In this document: in pieces, positions 1 through 11,204 of the stretch
Layout: each line of letters begins with the position of its first letter
How positions within the stretch are numbered: the stretch's first letter is position 1
Assembly: GCA_018105865.1 (NCBI GenBank)
Contig: CM030832.1
Span: 19,473,519 to 19,537,518, forward strand
Source: Metaphire vulgaris
Lineage: Eukaryota; Annelida; Clitellata; Crassiclitellata; Megascolecidae
DNA length: 64,000 nt
Direction: 5' to 3'
Notes under the pieces: generated by a model
Seen by the model: only the letters and a program-made list of their open reading frames with translations
The model's database searches: none
Told to the model about the DNA's origin: nothing
Program-made: the position numbers and the translations under genes

Positions 1-418
1 CTACATCAGGCTGCGAACAATTGTTTACCAATAGCAACGTCGTCGCACGCCCAGCCGACCGTGTTAAACTACGATTCTACGAACAATTGTTACCAATAGC
101 AACGTCGTCTTCGAACATCGTCCACCAACGCATCGCGACGTAAGGACTAAACGGTCTAAACCGTCTAACAATAGTCAACGCTCGCCCACCAACGCATCGC
201 GACGTAAGGACTAAACGGTCTAAACCGTCTACCAATAGTCAACGCTCGCCCACCAACGCATCCGACCTAAACGGCTAAATCGACAACGCTCGCCCACCAA
301 CGCATCGCGACGTAAGGACTAAACGGTCTAAACCGTCTACCAACAGTCAACCAATCAGAACGCTTGAAGGTAACAGACAGACATACAGATAAGGATCTTA
401 ATATTATAGATATTGTGA
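1..418 (+). repeat. dispersed repeat, copy A (truncated by window start)
   Basis: Matches 11205-11862 (same strand) and 39165-39650 (opposite strand). Shared blocks are GAACAATTG plus ACCAATAGCAACGTCGTC, the run ACGCTTGAAGGTAACAGACA, and a tail ending TTATAGATAT. Copy A carries an expansion of a ~62-bp unit. The family ends next to AT-rich microsatellite in copy B. A core tandem repeat beside a microsatellite recalls Helentron-type non-autonomous elements, but no terminal signature was proven. Confidence 0.7.
128..353 (+). repeat. ~62-bp minisatellite inside repeat copy A
   Basis: The unit CCACCAACGCATC...GACGTAAGGACTAAACGG...ACCGTCTACCAATAGTCAACGCTCG occurs about four times, the third unit being shortened. 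Copy C at 39165-39650 has only one unit, so the array expanded within copy A. Confidence 0.8.
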
Positions 419-1317
419 CGTTCTACTCTTTTATACGTCGGCTAAATTTGCTACTTCTAACCAGGATGGCACAGTGTACCGCAAATCTAGCATGAATATG
501 CCCGTGGGTAAGCCTGCCCTGTGCGAGGGTAGGAATCTAGATTACGCGATAGTGAAAAGATATGAACAACATAATATTAAATGATAAAAGTATGTATTAT
601 ATATCGTTCAAAGCAATGGCACATTCAATATAAAAAAACAAAATAAATAAGCCTCCAGCAACATTCACTTGGGGTCAATCATAATGTACTCAGTTTTAAC
701 AGCGTTAAGGCAAAATAGCGATATTCAAATAAGGGCGCATTTACGCCATACAAATAATGCAATAGTAAAGCTATAGTCTGACTCAAATCTGAGCCTCAAC
801 AATAGGCCTATATATCCGACATACCCATTAGACATTAAAGTTACACCATATAATTTGATATAAACTAATATATATTCGACAAAGAGCACAAATCGCCAAC
901 TAACAATCCATAAACATTCTGGCGCAAACAAATAAAACTAACAATACAATTCATGAAAGATTACCTCCCTGTCTTAGAAGTATCGTCCAGGTAGAGTTGG
1001 AACTTCAATCCTAGTCCCGTCCTGGCAAAGGACGTATGCCCTCAATCCAACTTCAACCGGAAAGCTCCAAAGAGACCTCCCTTCATCTATCTCTCCCTTT
1101 TACATTCCTGTCTTACCCTCTGCCCCTCTCTCTGAGCCGAGCGCTCCACTCAGTCTCCTCGCCCGTATCTTACCAACCAGTAAGATTCCCTGGCTTGGCA
1201 GCCGTGAGGGCAGAGGCATAGGCTAACAATACCCCACGCGACGAACGGGTCGTCGCGATATGACATACTTATCTGATCTTGCTACTATAAAGCAGACTTG
1301 GAGTCGAGGCCACAACT
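419..1317. other. no gene recognised
   Basis: AT-rich up to about 960, then mixed sequence. Short ORFs at 725-931 (minus) and 1036-1221 (plus) have no recognisable domain or neighbouring splice structure. I see no repeat boundary here. Confidence 0.5.
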
Positions 1318-1505
1318 TTCGAGGCCAAGGCGAGGCCAAGGCCAGGAGGTCCGAGGCCAAGGCCAAGACCAAGGCCAGGAGGTCCGAGGCCAAGGCCAAG
1401 GCCAGCAGGTCCGAGGCCAAGGCCAAGGCCAGCAGGTCCGAGGCCAAGGCCAGCAGGTCCGAGGCCAAGGCCGGCAGGTCCGAGGCCAAGGCCTAGGCCA
1501 AGGCC
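1318..1505. repeat. GGCCAAGGCC minisatellite
   Basis: Tandem array of GAGGCCAAGGCCAGCAGGTC-like units of 21 to 33 bp. All six frames stay open because the unit lengths are mostly multiples of three. A related array lies at 6725-6940, on the other side of the Gypsy insertion. Confidence 0.9.
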
Positions 1506-1506
1506 A

Positions 1507-1620
1507 GCAGATATTTGGCGTTTTTGGCCAAATTTTTTGCACATTTTACATTTATTTATTTATTACATTATTTCTTCATTTCCTTGGAGCCACGGCCCCT
1601 GCCCCCAAATGACGCCCCCG
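1507..1620 (+). mobile_element. hAT-type MITE, 3' part
   Basis: Matches the right half of the complete MITE at 20630-20812, including TTCATTTCCTTGG, GCCACGGC and the terminal AAATGACGCC. The left half is missing, and its place is taken by the GGCCAAGGCC minisatellite. Confidence 0.65.
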
Positions 1621-1923
1621 TTAAACACGAAGTCATGAAATAATGCAAAAGCGTTAAACTCTACAGTTTAATCCACAGTTGGTTGCGTAGTTGGCAACTT
1701 GGAGGTTTAAGTTGAGGAGGGCCTACGAATATGAGTGCCCAGGGCCTACGAAGACCTTAAAACGGCCCTGCTGTAGCCACCTCAGTGGAAGGGATGTACA
1801 TGGACAGTGGGGTAAAATCCCCCCTTTCCCTGCAAATCCCGCGCTGATCAGGGCCAACACTCGGTTTGGGCAGATTAAACGTCAAAATATTGAAATTTTG
1901 GGGGCCAAGCAAGTGCTAGGCCC

Positions 1924-2104
1924 TGTCCGTGCGCCCGGAATTGATTGACGTACGCGCCATGGTTTGGCGCTCCACGGTCTCACAGACGTCACAGCAGCAG
2001 GAGTGATACGCAGTCATCGACAGAGACTCGAACTAGCGACACGCTCGACACAGAACTGTTGATAAATAATAAAGCTCTTTTAAAGTATAAAGCTATACTT
2101 TACA
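1924..2104 (+). repeat. 5' LTR of Gypsy element 1
   Basis: 181 bp, TGTCCGTGCG...CTTTACA. It contains AATAAT/AATAAA near its end (polyadenylation). It differs from the 3' LTR mainly in the first 55 bp. Confidence 0.92.
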
Positions 2105-2122
2105 TGCTGTCAGAAGTCTGAC
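2105..2122 (+). other. candidate primer-binding site
   Basis: TGCTGTCAGAAGTCTGAC follows the 5' LTR directly. It resembles the TGGTGTCAGAAGT-type sites of related elements, with one altered base near the start. The second Gypsy element has TGGTGTCAG at the equivalent place. Confidence 0.6.
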
Positions 2123-2123
2123 G

Positions 2124-2950
2124 ATGGCAAACTCACCCCAGATACCCATGCCAGCTGTGCTGAAGCTGAATGGGAACCTCGCAGGAGATTGGAAGCGTTT
2201 CCGGTCCCAATGGGATAACTATATTATAGCGGCTGATCTGGCAGAAGCGTCGAAGAAGCGCTTAGCCGCCATATTTTCTTGCGTGCGTCGGGACAGACGC
2301 TTACGAACTCTTTCAGACTTTAGATTTCGCAGAGAACAACGACCGACAAGATGTGGACAAAGTTCTTGACGCTTTCGAAAAACACTGTGTCGAGAAAAAT
2401 ATCACACTCTTGCGTTTCGAGCTGAATAGTCGCTGCCAAGACCCCACCGAAACTTTCGACGAATTCTTCGCTGAACTACGGAAATTAATTCGGTTATGTG
2501 AATACGGAAACCTGGAGGATTCCATTCTTCGGGACCGTATAGTAATCGGCATCAGGACGACAACACGCGACGTCGTTTATTGCAGACTAGAAAACTCGAG
2601 TTACCTACTGCAATTGACATTTTTTGTAAGTCCAGCGAAGCCGCCTCAGTTTATCTTCAGAAGCATCTACAGACGCTGGCGATGAAACCACCGGAAGACG
2701 TAAATGCAGCACAGCAGTGGAACTCTTCACAATCCAAACGCCCCCAGCTGCGTCACCTGTGACCGAAACGAAAACGCCAACCAACAAGCCGGGCATGTAA
2801 GTACTGCAACGGTTCTCATGCGCCTGGCCGAAATTCATGCCCAGCGTTTGGCAAGACCTGCCATCGCTGCCTAAAGCAGAATCACTACAGTTCAGCTTGC
2901 TTGTCACAACCACAGACTCAGCAAAAATCTGCGGTCCATGCGCTGGACTC
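2124..2950 (+). pseudogene. gag of Gypsy element 1, frameshifted
   Basis: Opens with ATG at 2124 (MANSPQIPMPAVLKLNGNLA, then GDWKRFRSQWDNYIIAADLA). The frame breaks near 2270-2350 and continues as FEKHCVEKNITLLRFELNSR and ILRDRIVIGIRTTTRDV. A nucleocapsid part with Cys/His-rich residues lies at about 2790-2910. At least two frameshifts separate the pieces. The product would be the capsid of the intracellular retrotransposon particle. Confidence 0.85.
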
Positions 2951-5900
2951 AGACTCGGAGCCGGAAATGGTCATGGCAACATGACCACAGAACGAAAACG
3001 TCGTGTTCTATGCAAACTGAAAATCGCGAACATTACTGCTCGTTTCCTCCTGGACTGCGGAGCAACCGTCAACTTACTGCCGTTATCGATTCTAGATCAA
3101 CTTCGACCTAAACCAAAAGTTCGACCGGCCCAGTCGACCCTGCGAATGTTCGATGGACAAGCGGTGAAAACGGCAGGTATGATTACGCTGATTACAACAC
3201 ACCCAACGACCAAACAGAGCGCTTCTCTAGACTTCTATGTATCAGCTTTAAAGCATAAGCAACCGATACTGGGCCTCGACGCCTGTCTTCTATTCGATCT
3301 GCTGCGTGTGAACCATGAAAATATCTGCGCCGTGCAATCAGATCGACAGTTCAACAACACTGACGAACTGATACGGCATTTCGATGACCTGTTCGACGGT
3401 TTTGGATGTCTGCCGGGCGAACTGCACTTACAAACACGGATCCGTCGGTTACGCCCGTCCGAACGCCGCTACGCCGACTTCCGGTCCCGATAAAGGCAAA
3501 AGTAGAGGCAGAATTGAAAATTGCTTCAACAGCAGCAGATAATCACCCCAGTCGACGAGCCCTCTGCCTGGATATCGGCACTCCTAGTCGTGCGAAAGCC
3601 AAACGGCGGCGTCAGACTTTGCATCGATCAAAACCGCTGAACAAAGCACTTCTGCGCGACCACTTCCGAATGCCTACCATTGACGACGTGCTTCCGCTGC
3701 TATCCAAAGCGAAAATATTTTCCACCGTCGACGCCAGCAACGCTTTCTGGCATTTAAAACTCGACGATCACAGCAGCAAGCTCACCGCCTTCGACACTCC
3801 ATTCGGGAAATATCGCTGGCTTCGCCTTCCCTACGGCGTGTCCCCGGCACCGGAAATTTTCCAACGGAAACTTCTGGAGGCGCTCGACGGTCTCACAGGA
3901 GTGGCATGCATTGCAGACGACATACTGATTTTTGGGTCAGGAGAGACCTCGGAAGAGGCGCAAAGAGATCACGACCGGAATCTATTCGCGCTATTCGACA
4001 GATGCCGCTCATGAACATTCGATTAAACAGAGCCAAATTGAAGATTAATCGCTCCAGCGTGAAATTTATGGGTCACGAGATCACAACAGACGGTCTCAGA
4101 CCTGACCCTGCGAAAATTGCGGCAATACAAAACATGCCTCCGCCGGTCGACAGGACAGGACTTCAGAGGATCCTCGGCATGGCGACGTATCTAGCAAGAT
4201 ACGCTCCTGGATTCGCCACAACCACGGCGCCGTTGCGCGAGCTACTCAAGCAAGACGTCGAGTTTCATTGGGACCCAAACTGGCATGGAGACGCCCTCAA
4301 TCAACTGAAGAAACTGCTGACGAGCGCGCCAGTCCTTCAATTCTATGATGTCGAGCAGACCGCAATTCTCCAATGCGACGCATCTCAGGCGGGTCTTGGA
4401 GCGTGCCTTCTTCAGAACGATCGTCCAGTCGAGTATGTGTCACGTGCCCTGACGTCAACGGAACAATCCTACGCACAGATCGAGAAAGAATTAATTGCCT
4501 GCTACTATGGTCTGGAGCGTTTCCATAGTTACGTGTACGGCCGACACGTAAAAATTCACACCGACCACCACCCCTAATCACGATTGTCAAGAAACCGCTT
4601 TCGTCAGCGCCAAAAAGGCTACAGAGAATGTTGTTTAAAATGCAACAGTACGACTTCGAACTCATCTACAGACCCGGAACCGAGGTGGTCGTCGCTGACG
4701 CACTTAGTCGCGCGTTTCCGGTGAACTCGGCTGAGGAAACCCTGTTTTCTGAGCAAATAGCAGCCTTAGAGGAAACTGAGCAACGCGCTGAGCTTCGCCT
4801 GATTGCGTCAGAAAAACCCTGGACATCATTCGCGAGGCTGCAAAGGCCGATGAAACATACCAGCTGTTGAAAGAACAAACTCTGATAGGCTGGCCTAACA
4901 ACGCGTCTGACGTCACGCCGTTGCTAAAGGCCCTATCTGCCATTTGCCGACGAGCTTACACTGTGTGACGACGGCCTACTTTTAAAGGTACTAGACTTAT
5001 AGTGCCCGCTGGAGCGAAACGCTATATTCTGGAGCGTGTCCACCGCTCCCACATAGGCATCAACGGATGTATACGCCGCGCCAAAGAATCTGTTTTCTGG
5101 ATCCGCATGGCGCAGGATATTCAGAAGCACATAAGCAGTTGCGAAATCTGTCAAGAGATGGCGGACTCACAGCCGAGAGAGTCACTCCTGCCACATGACC
5201 CACCCACTCGCCCATGGGAAAAGGTAGGAATCGACGTGTTCTTCTGCAATGATAAGGAGTACCTAATAATAGTGGATTACTTTAGTGGATTTTTGAGGTC
5301 GACCGCCTCAAGTCAAAGCAAATGCGTGACGTCATTTACTGTTTAAAAGGCCAGTTCGCACGCCACGGCCTCCCAGATGTGCTGTTCTCGGATAATGCCT
5401 TTGCTAACAGGGAATTTCGAGAATTCGCCAAAAATTATGAATTTAAGCACGAAACCTCTAGCCCGCGGTACCCAAGATCAAATGGCCGCGCGGAAGCGGC
5501 GGTCAAGGTCGCAAAAGAAACTAATGAAAAAAAAGCTAGTCGTGAGAAGACGGATCCGTTTTTGGCCTTGCTTGATTGGCGTAACACCCCGAGCGAGACA
5601 TTGAAATTAACTCAACTCAAATGCTTTTTGGTCGAAGAACCAGAACTCCATTACCAACGGCTAGCAGTCTGCTATCGACCCCAGCGTCAGCGGCAATACA
5701 TAAATCAATTGCAGATAATAAGGCTAGACAGAAATTTTACTACGACAAAGGCACCAAAGCGAAACCCCGCTCACGGTCGGTCAGACGGTCAGAGCGAAAG
5801 GTCGACCCCATTGGGGCCGTGGCTCAAAGGAGAAGTTGAAAAATGCCTCCCTTATCGTTCGTACGAAATTATACTGGAAGACGGGATGAAACTCCGCAGA

Positions 5901-6185
5901 ACATCTAATCATCTTCGCCCTTCCGTCGAACCCAAGATAAACTGCACGGCGATAGATGGACAACAGGTGCCAACGAATTCCATCGGTCAGGCGGATCCGC
6001 AGCTGACTCTAATTGCCACCGAAAGATCGCCAATTCAGGAGAAGCCAGAACTGACACTAATCGCCTCCGACGGGTCGCCCAGTCAAGCGAATCCAACTTC
6101 CTCTTCCCCCGGCGACAGATCCACAAGCCCACAGCAGCTGTCGACTTCACAGCAGGATCCAAGATCGGAATCATCTGCCGCCTAG
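2951..6185 (+). pseudogene. pol of Gypsy element 1 (PR-RT-RNaseH-IN), frameshifted
   Basis: The protease motif LLDCGATVNLL is at about 3047-3080. RT spans about 3500-4100, with FSTVDASNAFWHLKLDD, FGKYRWLRLPYGVS and the catalytic IADD at 3910-3921. RNase H has ILQCDASQAGLGACLL near 4365 and EKELIACYYGLERFHSYVYG, then TDHHP. Integrase runs from about 5002 (H and C residues of the zinc domain, SCEICQ) through GIDVFF and FSDNAFANREFREFA to PRYPRSNGRAEAAVK. Frame changes occur near 3490, 4000, 4577, 4810-5000, 5330 and 5620. Domain order is normal for Gypsy. The copy is inactive. Confidence 0.92.
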
Positions 6186-6381
6186 CCACCAGATGGCGAC
6201 ATACACCACTCGTTCAGGTCGTCTGATAAATCAGCCTGCCAGATACAAAGACTAAAGCCCACGCAGCTGGAGACATTGCAAGAGACATTTAGTTCTAGAG
6301 ACACGTAGTTTTCTTTCTTTTCTTTTTCACGTCTACATATAAAACATATCTTTTTTTAAATTTTTTTTAACAAACGAAAGA

Positions 6382-6564
6382 TGTCACGTGCGCCTATCAT
6401 GATTGACGTACGCGCCAGCCAATGGCGCTCTGCACGGTCTCACAGACGTCACAGCAGCAGGAGTGATACGCAGTCATCGACAGAGACTCGAACTAGCGAC
6501 ACGCTCGACACAGAACTGTTGATAAATAATAAAGCTCTTTTAAAGTATAAAGCTATACTTTACA
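6382..6564 (+). repeat. 3' LTR of Gypsy element 1
   Basis: 183 bp, TGTCACGTGCG...CTTTACA, preceded by a purine-containing stretch AACAAACGAAAG that may serve as the polypurine tract. Paired with 1924-2104. Confidence 0.92.
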
Positions 6565-6724
6565 GGCCCCTAGTCCATACCCGAATTATTGGGGGCCCAG
6601 GCTCCTTATGGTTTGGCGTCCATGGCAGTAAGGTCCAGTATTGAACAGTGGACGATTTGTTCAGATATTATTCGTCACTTCCAACATTTTGAACGCGCGA
6701 TTTTCTTGTTTAATTCCATGGTGT

Positions 6725-6940
6725 GAGGGCTTGGCCTCGAGTACAAGGCCGAGGACTTGTATCCCGAGGCCAAGGCCAAGCCGAGGACTTGTACCCGAGG
6801 CCAAGGCCAAGGCCACCAGGTCCGAGGCCAAGGCCAACAGGTCCGAAGCCAAGGCTAAGGCCGAGGACTTGTATCCCGAGGCCAAGGCCAAGGCCAGCGT
6901 CACTTGGCCTCGAGGCCAAGGCCACGACCTCGAGGATTCC
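6725..6940. repeat. GGCCAAGG minisatellite, second array
   Basis: Units of CGAGGCCAAGGCCAAG with GGACTTGTA(T/C)CCCGAGG insertions. Related to the array at 1318-1505. ORFs across it are repeat artefacts. Confidence 0.88.
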
Positions 6941-7499
6941 AAGTCTGCTATAAAGCCTTATAGGCCTACGGCATTGCATTCGCCCTCCGCGACAGCAGCT
7001 CCCTCATTCGTCTCAGTGCCTTCTTCCGTCTTTTAATCTAATCTTATTTAATCTCCGTCTTTTCATCTAATCCAATAAGCCTATGACCACCGTGTTTGAC
7101 ATCTTCGGGTTAAATGACTAAATGAGTATATGACCTGCCTATCTTGCCTATCTGATCTTATCTGATCTTGCTACTATAAAGCCTTATTTATTCGGCAGTG
7201 CCTGCGCCCTCCCACAACAGCAGCTCCCTTCTGAATTCGAAACGAAAATTAAATCAAACAATTTTAAGAATTACAACGAAAGTACCTCCACCTACTTGGC
7301 ACTCCAAGTCTAAACTCAGCATACCAGCCCCGTGGCCATCTAAGGGACCTGTATTTATAGGACTCTGATACTACCTTTAAAGAGGTGTGCTAAACTGCAA
7401 CTATCTATCGGGCTATAACTCAACAATACTTAGCGCCCTCTAATGGATATTCTATGCTTAACTTCCCTAGGTCTTTTACTTACTTATTATATAGTTATT
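6941..7499. repeat. paired and dispersed repeats, no gene
   Basis: CTATAAAGCCTTAT with downstream CAGCAGCTCCCT occurs at about 6950-6995 and again at 7170-7230. Bases 7337-7499 match the opposite strand of about 34960-35150 (AGAGGTGTGCTAAACT, CTATAACTCAA). No coding signal. Confidence 0.55.
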
Positions 7500-10400
7500 A
7501 TAATAATCATCTTTATTCGTGACAAGCACAGCATAAAAAGTAGTACACAACCAGTAGTACACAACCAAGGAAAACACAAATCAACTGAACAAAACTAAAT
7601 AATAAAAAAATAATAAAATAAACCTAATAATAAACAAATAAACTAAGCACAAACTTTACACAGTACAGCCTCTGCCCTCAGACAAATTCTAGTAATGCAC
7701 TGAGCAAAGTACAGTGGCTTCTTCTCATATCTATTAACAAAGGATGCTTGTCGCTTTTCTACAATAGCATGCATACTATCCAAACCCGTCAGGATTCTGA
7801 TATACTCAACATTATCTGCCTCACATGTTTTAAAAATTTTGCACACAACTACTTGAATCAGTCTGTCAAGAGCATTAAGATTACTTTTGTTTGGACATGT
7901 GGCATCCATGCCATACAATACAATAGGTAGACAATAGCTCTTTACCAGGTTATCGCATATCAATTCAGAAGCGGCAGCTCTGCTGCGACTATACAAGCAA
8001 TTAAACATACGAAAAAATTTTAATTTAACTTCCAAAATAGATAACCCAAAGTGCCTGCCCTTTTCCAGTGTCACTCCAAGATACCTAATTTCCTCCACAA
8101 ATGGCAAGGCAACACCATCCAGGACCAATACAGCACATGCGATATTGCAACGTGTCCCAATCCTCATGACCATAGATTTCTTCACATTAAATTTCAAATC
8201 CAAATCCACACAGTCATTGGTGCAAATATCCAGCATGTGCTGCATGCCGGATATAGAGTGTGACACCAATAAGATATCATCAGCATACAATAAACATCCA
8301 ACAAACAAATCATTGATATAGCAGCCATATCCAGAATTTTGCAACTTTAAAATTGCATCATCAATATAAACAGCAAATAGCAAAATTTAAAAGAACCCCT
8401 AATTACCCCAGCCCCTACAGTAAAAGATTCTGATAAGGCATTACCCCATCTAACCATAACATTACATTTGGAATACCAGTTGAGTAAAACTTCAATGAAA
8501 TACCAAAGAGTTTTCCTTTGTATCAGCTTCAAAAACAGCCCATAGTGACTAATTTTGTCAAAAGCTTTCGAAATGTCAAGAGCAGAAATGACAGCTGTGC
8601 ATGAATTTCTATTGAGATAACTTATTACCCCCCTCAATGTGTATAAGGCATCTGAGCATCCTACCCCAGTTTTGAACCCAAACTGCAGGTCAGAGCTCCC
8701 CCCAAAAACCCAAATTTCCCCAGTAATACATGCTCAAAAATCTTAGACACTACTGGACTCAGGGTTATGCCCCTATAATTGTCACACCTTGTAGGGTCTG
8801 CTGTGCAATTTTTTTAGCAGAGGGATCGTGATACCATTACCAAACCTTCTGGCACATATCCTTGTATTGTTCAGTCTCTATACCACACCACTATCATCCT
8901 TAATCAAGTCCCTCTACTTAAATCACCAACTCTATGCCGACGACACTCAGTTATTCCTGTCCTTTTCGCCATCCTCATTTGACACATCAATTACTTTGCT
9001 TGAATCAGCATTGTCGTCTATTTCGTCATGGATGTCATCTAACCTCCTTGCTCTTAATCCATCCAAGACAGAATTCCTCTTAATAGGTCTACCCCAACAA
9101 GTTAAAAAAATTGACAGTCCCAAGCTAGTCCTGACTCCAGATACCACAATAACCCCTGCTCCAACTGCAAAAAATCTTGGTTTCAAAATTGATTCATCCG
9201 TAAATTTAGAATCACAGATCTCCCAACTATCGAAATCCTGCTATGCCCATATTCGCGTTATATGTCGCCTCCGTCCTTGCCTTGACACCAAAACTGCATC
9301 CACAATCGCCACTTCAATAGTCCATTCCAAACTGGATTACTGCAACTCCCTTTACTATAACCTCCCAAAAACCTCCATCAACAAATTACAATCAATTCAA
9401 AATGCACTAGCCCGAGCAGTAACCAAATCACCAAAGTTCTGCCATATTTCACCCATACTGAAGTCACTACACTGGCTTAAAGTATCCGAACGTATACAGT
9501 ACAAGATAGTAACGATTACTTACAGTTCACTTCATTCGTCAAAACCGGTTTACCTTCGTAAACTCTTAACGCCTCAGCCTCCCCGACCTACACGATCATC
9601 ATCTCATCTCACACTTTGACGCCCGTTAAATCAGTCATCACTCAAAATCTGCAACCGCGCTTTTTCATACGCCGCACCAGAACTTTGGAACTCAATTCCA
9701 GCCTCCCTCTGCAGCCTACGACATGGTCAAACAATAAGCTCCGAATCCTCATTTCCTTTAATTCCTTCACTGTCTCCTCAAGCCTTTAGGTCTAAACTTA
9801 AAACCTTCCTATTCAAAAAGTCATTTCCCCCATAGCAACAACAACCTGACCTGCCACCTCATAGATACACTGATCTTTGCCCGGCCGACAAACCACCCTG
9901 CCTATAGCTATTTCAAGAAAGATTAAGCGCATAAGAATAAGCAGCTACTGCTGTGCTGCTTTCCGAGGCGCTGTAGAAGTTTACGAGATTTTACCTTTAC
10001 CTTACCTTTCAACATTAGATTAAACAAATGAGTTATACAAGATAATACAATTGGGTGTGCATACAGTAACTGTTCTATAGTTATCCTGTCAAACCCGGCT
10101 GCTTTGCCCAGCTTAATTTTACTAACTGCTAAGCCCACTTCTTCAATTGAGATCACAGGACACTCTATACTCTGACTCTGACTCCTATAGCCTGAGAAAC
10201 AGTCCTCAAACTGCAGTTTGAGATTATCGTGCCAACTACTGTTATTGGGTGTGCAGGCAGAGCGAAAGAAATCTGCAAATGCATTGGCAATTTCAGGTTC
10301 GGTACAGGACCCATCCACAGTTTTAGCACAACTATTACTCCTTCCCCCAAATTTATTTCTCCAGGACTTCCAAAATGTAGTAAAATCTTTTTGCATGAGG

Positions 10401-10879
10401 GCATCATTCAATGTATCACTAAAATAATTTTTATTGTCCCTCTCTTTCTGCTTTATAGCAGACTTATACTCTGCCTTAGCACTTCTCATTTTATGAAAGA
10501 CAGCCCCATGCCTCGGTTTACCCATCGACGCCCACAATTCATGTGCCTCCATTGATTTTGCTTTAAGGTCATCCAGCTGTGAATCCCACCAATATTTGAA
10601 GAAATTCACTGGTAGCTTTGGAATACTTCTAAAAGCAACCTGCAACGAATGAATGACATTGCTATACACAGTCTTAATTTCTGATTTAGATTTAAGACCC
10701 TCCCTGTTAAGATGCTGGGTCACATTCCACATAGGCTCAAAAAGTATGCAAGTCTGATCATAATAAAGATTATGGTCAATTTTATCCCATCTGAGTTTAT
10801 ATAATTTTGCGCCAGTCCCAGTCCCTGCTTGACTCTTATGTGCAAGAGTAGGTAGTTGCCCCTTCTCCGCAAGCTGCAA
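7500..10879 (-). mobile_element. non-LTR retrotransposon (LINE), interrupted
   Basis: Minus-strand RT in two parts. 10879-10010 holds the start of the polymerase (SIEEVGLAVSKIKLGKAAGFD, HPIVLSCITHLFNLML). 8872-7643 holds ALDISKAFDKISHYGLFLKL, VGCLLYADDILLVSHSISGM and YCLPIVLYGMDATCP. A plus-strand LINE at 8873-10009 separates them. The 3' tail CTTTATTCGTGACAAGCA (read on plus at ~7510) recurs at 34290. Stops and frameshifts show it is dead. Confidence 0.85.
8873..10009 (+). mobile_element. CR1/L2-like LINE 3' fragment nested in a minus LINE
   Basis: Encodes LYADDTQLFLSFSPSSFDTS, LALNPSKTEFLLIGLP, SKLDYCNSLYYNLPK and, after a frame change near 9618, the family C-terminus APELWNSIPASL, KTFLFKKSF. 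It ends in a TTTACCTTTACC-type short repeat near 9995. 5' truncated. Confidence 0.88.
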
Positions 10880-10916
10880 TTATTATTATTATTATTATTA
10901 TTACTAAAGGTCTTTA

Positions 10917-10963
<47 letters not shown>

Positions 10964-11204
10964 ATTATTCCTTATTTAATTTATTTAATTAATTTATTAA
11001 TTATTATTATATATATATTATAATAATTTTTTATTTATATTATTATATATTATTATTATATATTATTATTATTATATATTATATTATATATTATATATAT
11101 TATATATTATTATATATTATTATATATATTATTATATATATTATAATTATTATTTATTTATTTATTTATAATTATTATTATATATATATTATTATTTATA
11201 CTAG
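10876..11204. repeat. (ATT)n and AT-rich low-complexity block
   Basis: Perfect (ATT)n at about 10879-10902 and 10918-10963, then ~230 bp of TATTATATA-type sequence. It borders repeat copy B. Confidence 0.95.

Larger units (their letters stand above)
1924..6564 (+). mobile_element. Ty3/Gypsy LTR retrotransposon (Mag/SURL-like), complete with TSD
   Basis: LTRs at 1924-2104 and 6382-6564 flank a 4.3-kb body with gag, protease, RT, RNase H and integrase in Gypsy order. The five bases GGCCC at 1919-1923 are repeated at 6565-6569 as the target-site duplication. The last ~126 bp of the two LTRs look identical, so the insertion is fairly recent. Even so, the coding region has several frameshifts, so this copy could not make a full polyprotein. 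Mag/SURL placement is inferred from the gag style (PxxFKLNGNLAGDWKRF-like start) and the compact layout. Confidence 0.93.

Noticed and set aside
128..353. CRISPR-like array of spaced repeats
   Set aside because: The whole ~62-bp unit repeats, including the would-be spacers, and the context is a eukaryotic dispersed repeat.
1223..1612. Several overlapping long ORFs on both strands
   Set aside because: They are produced by a GGCCAAGGCC minisatellite with units mostly divisible by three; products are low-complexity repeats.
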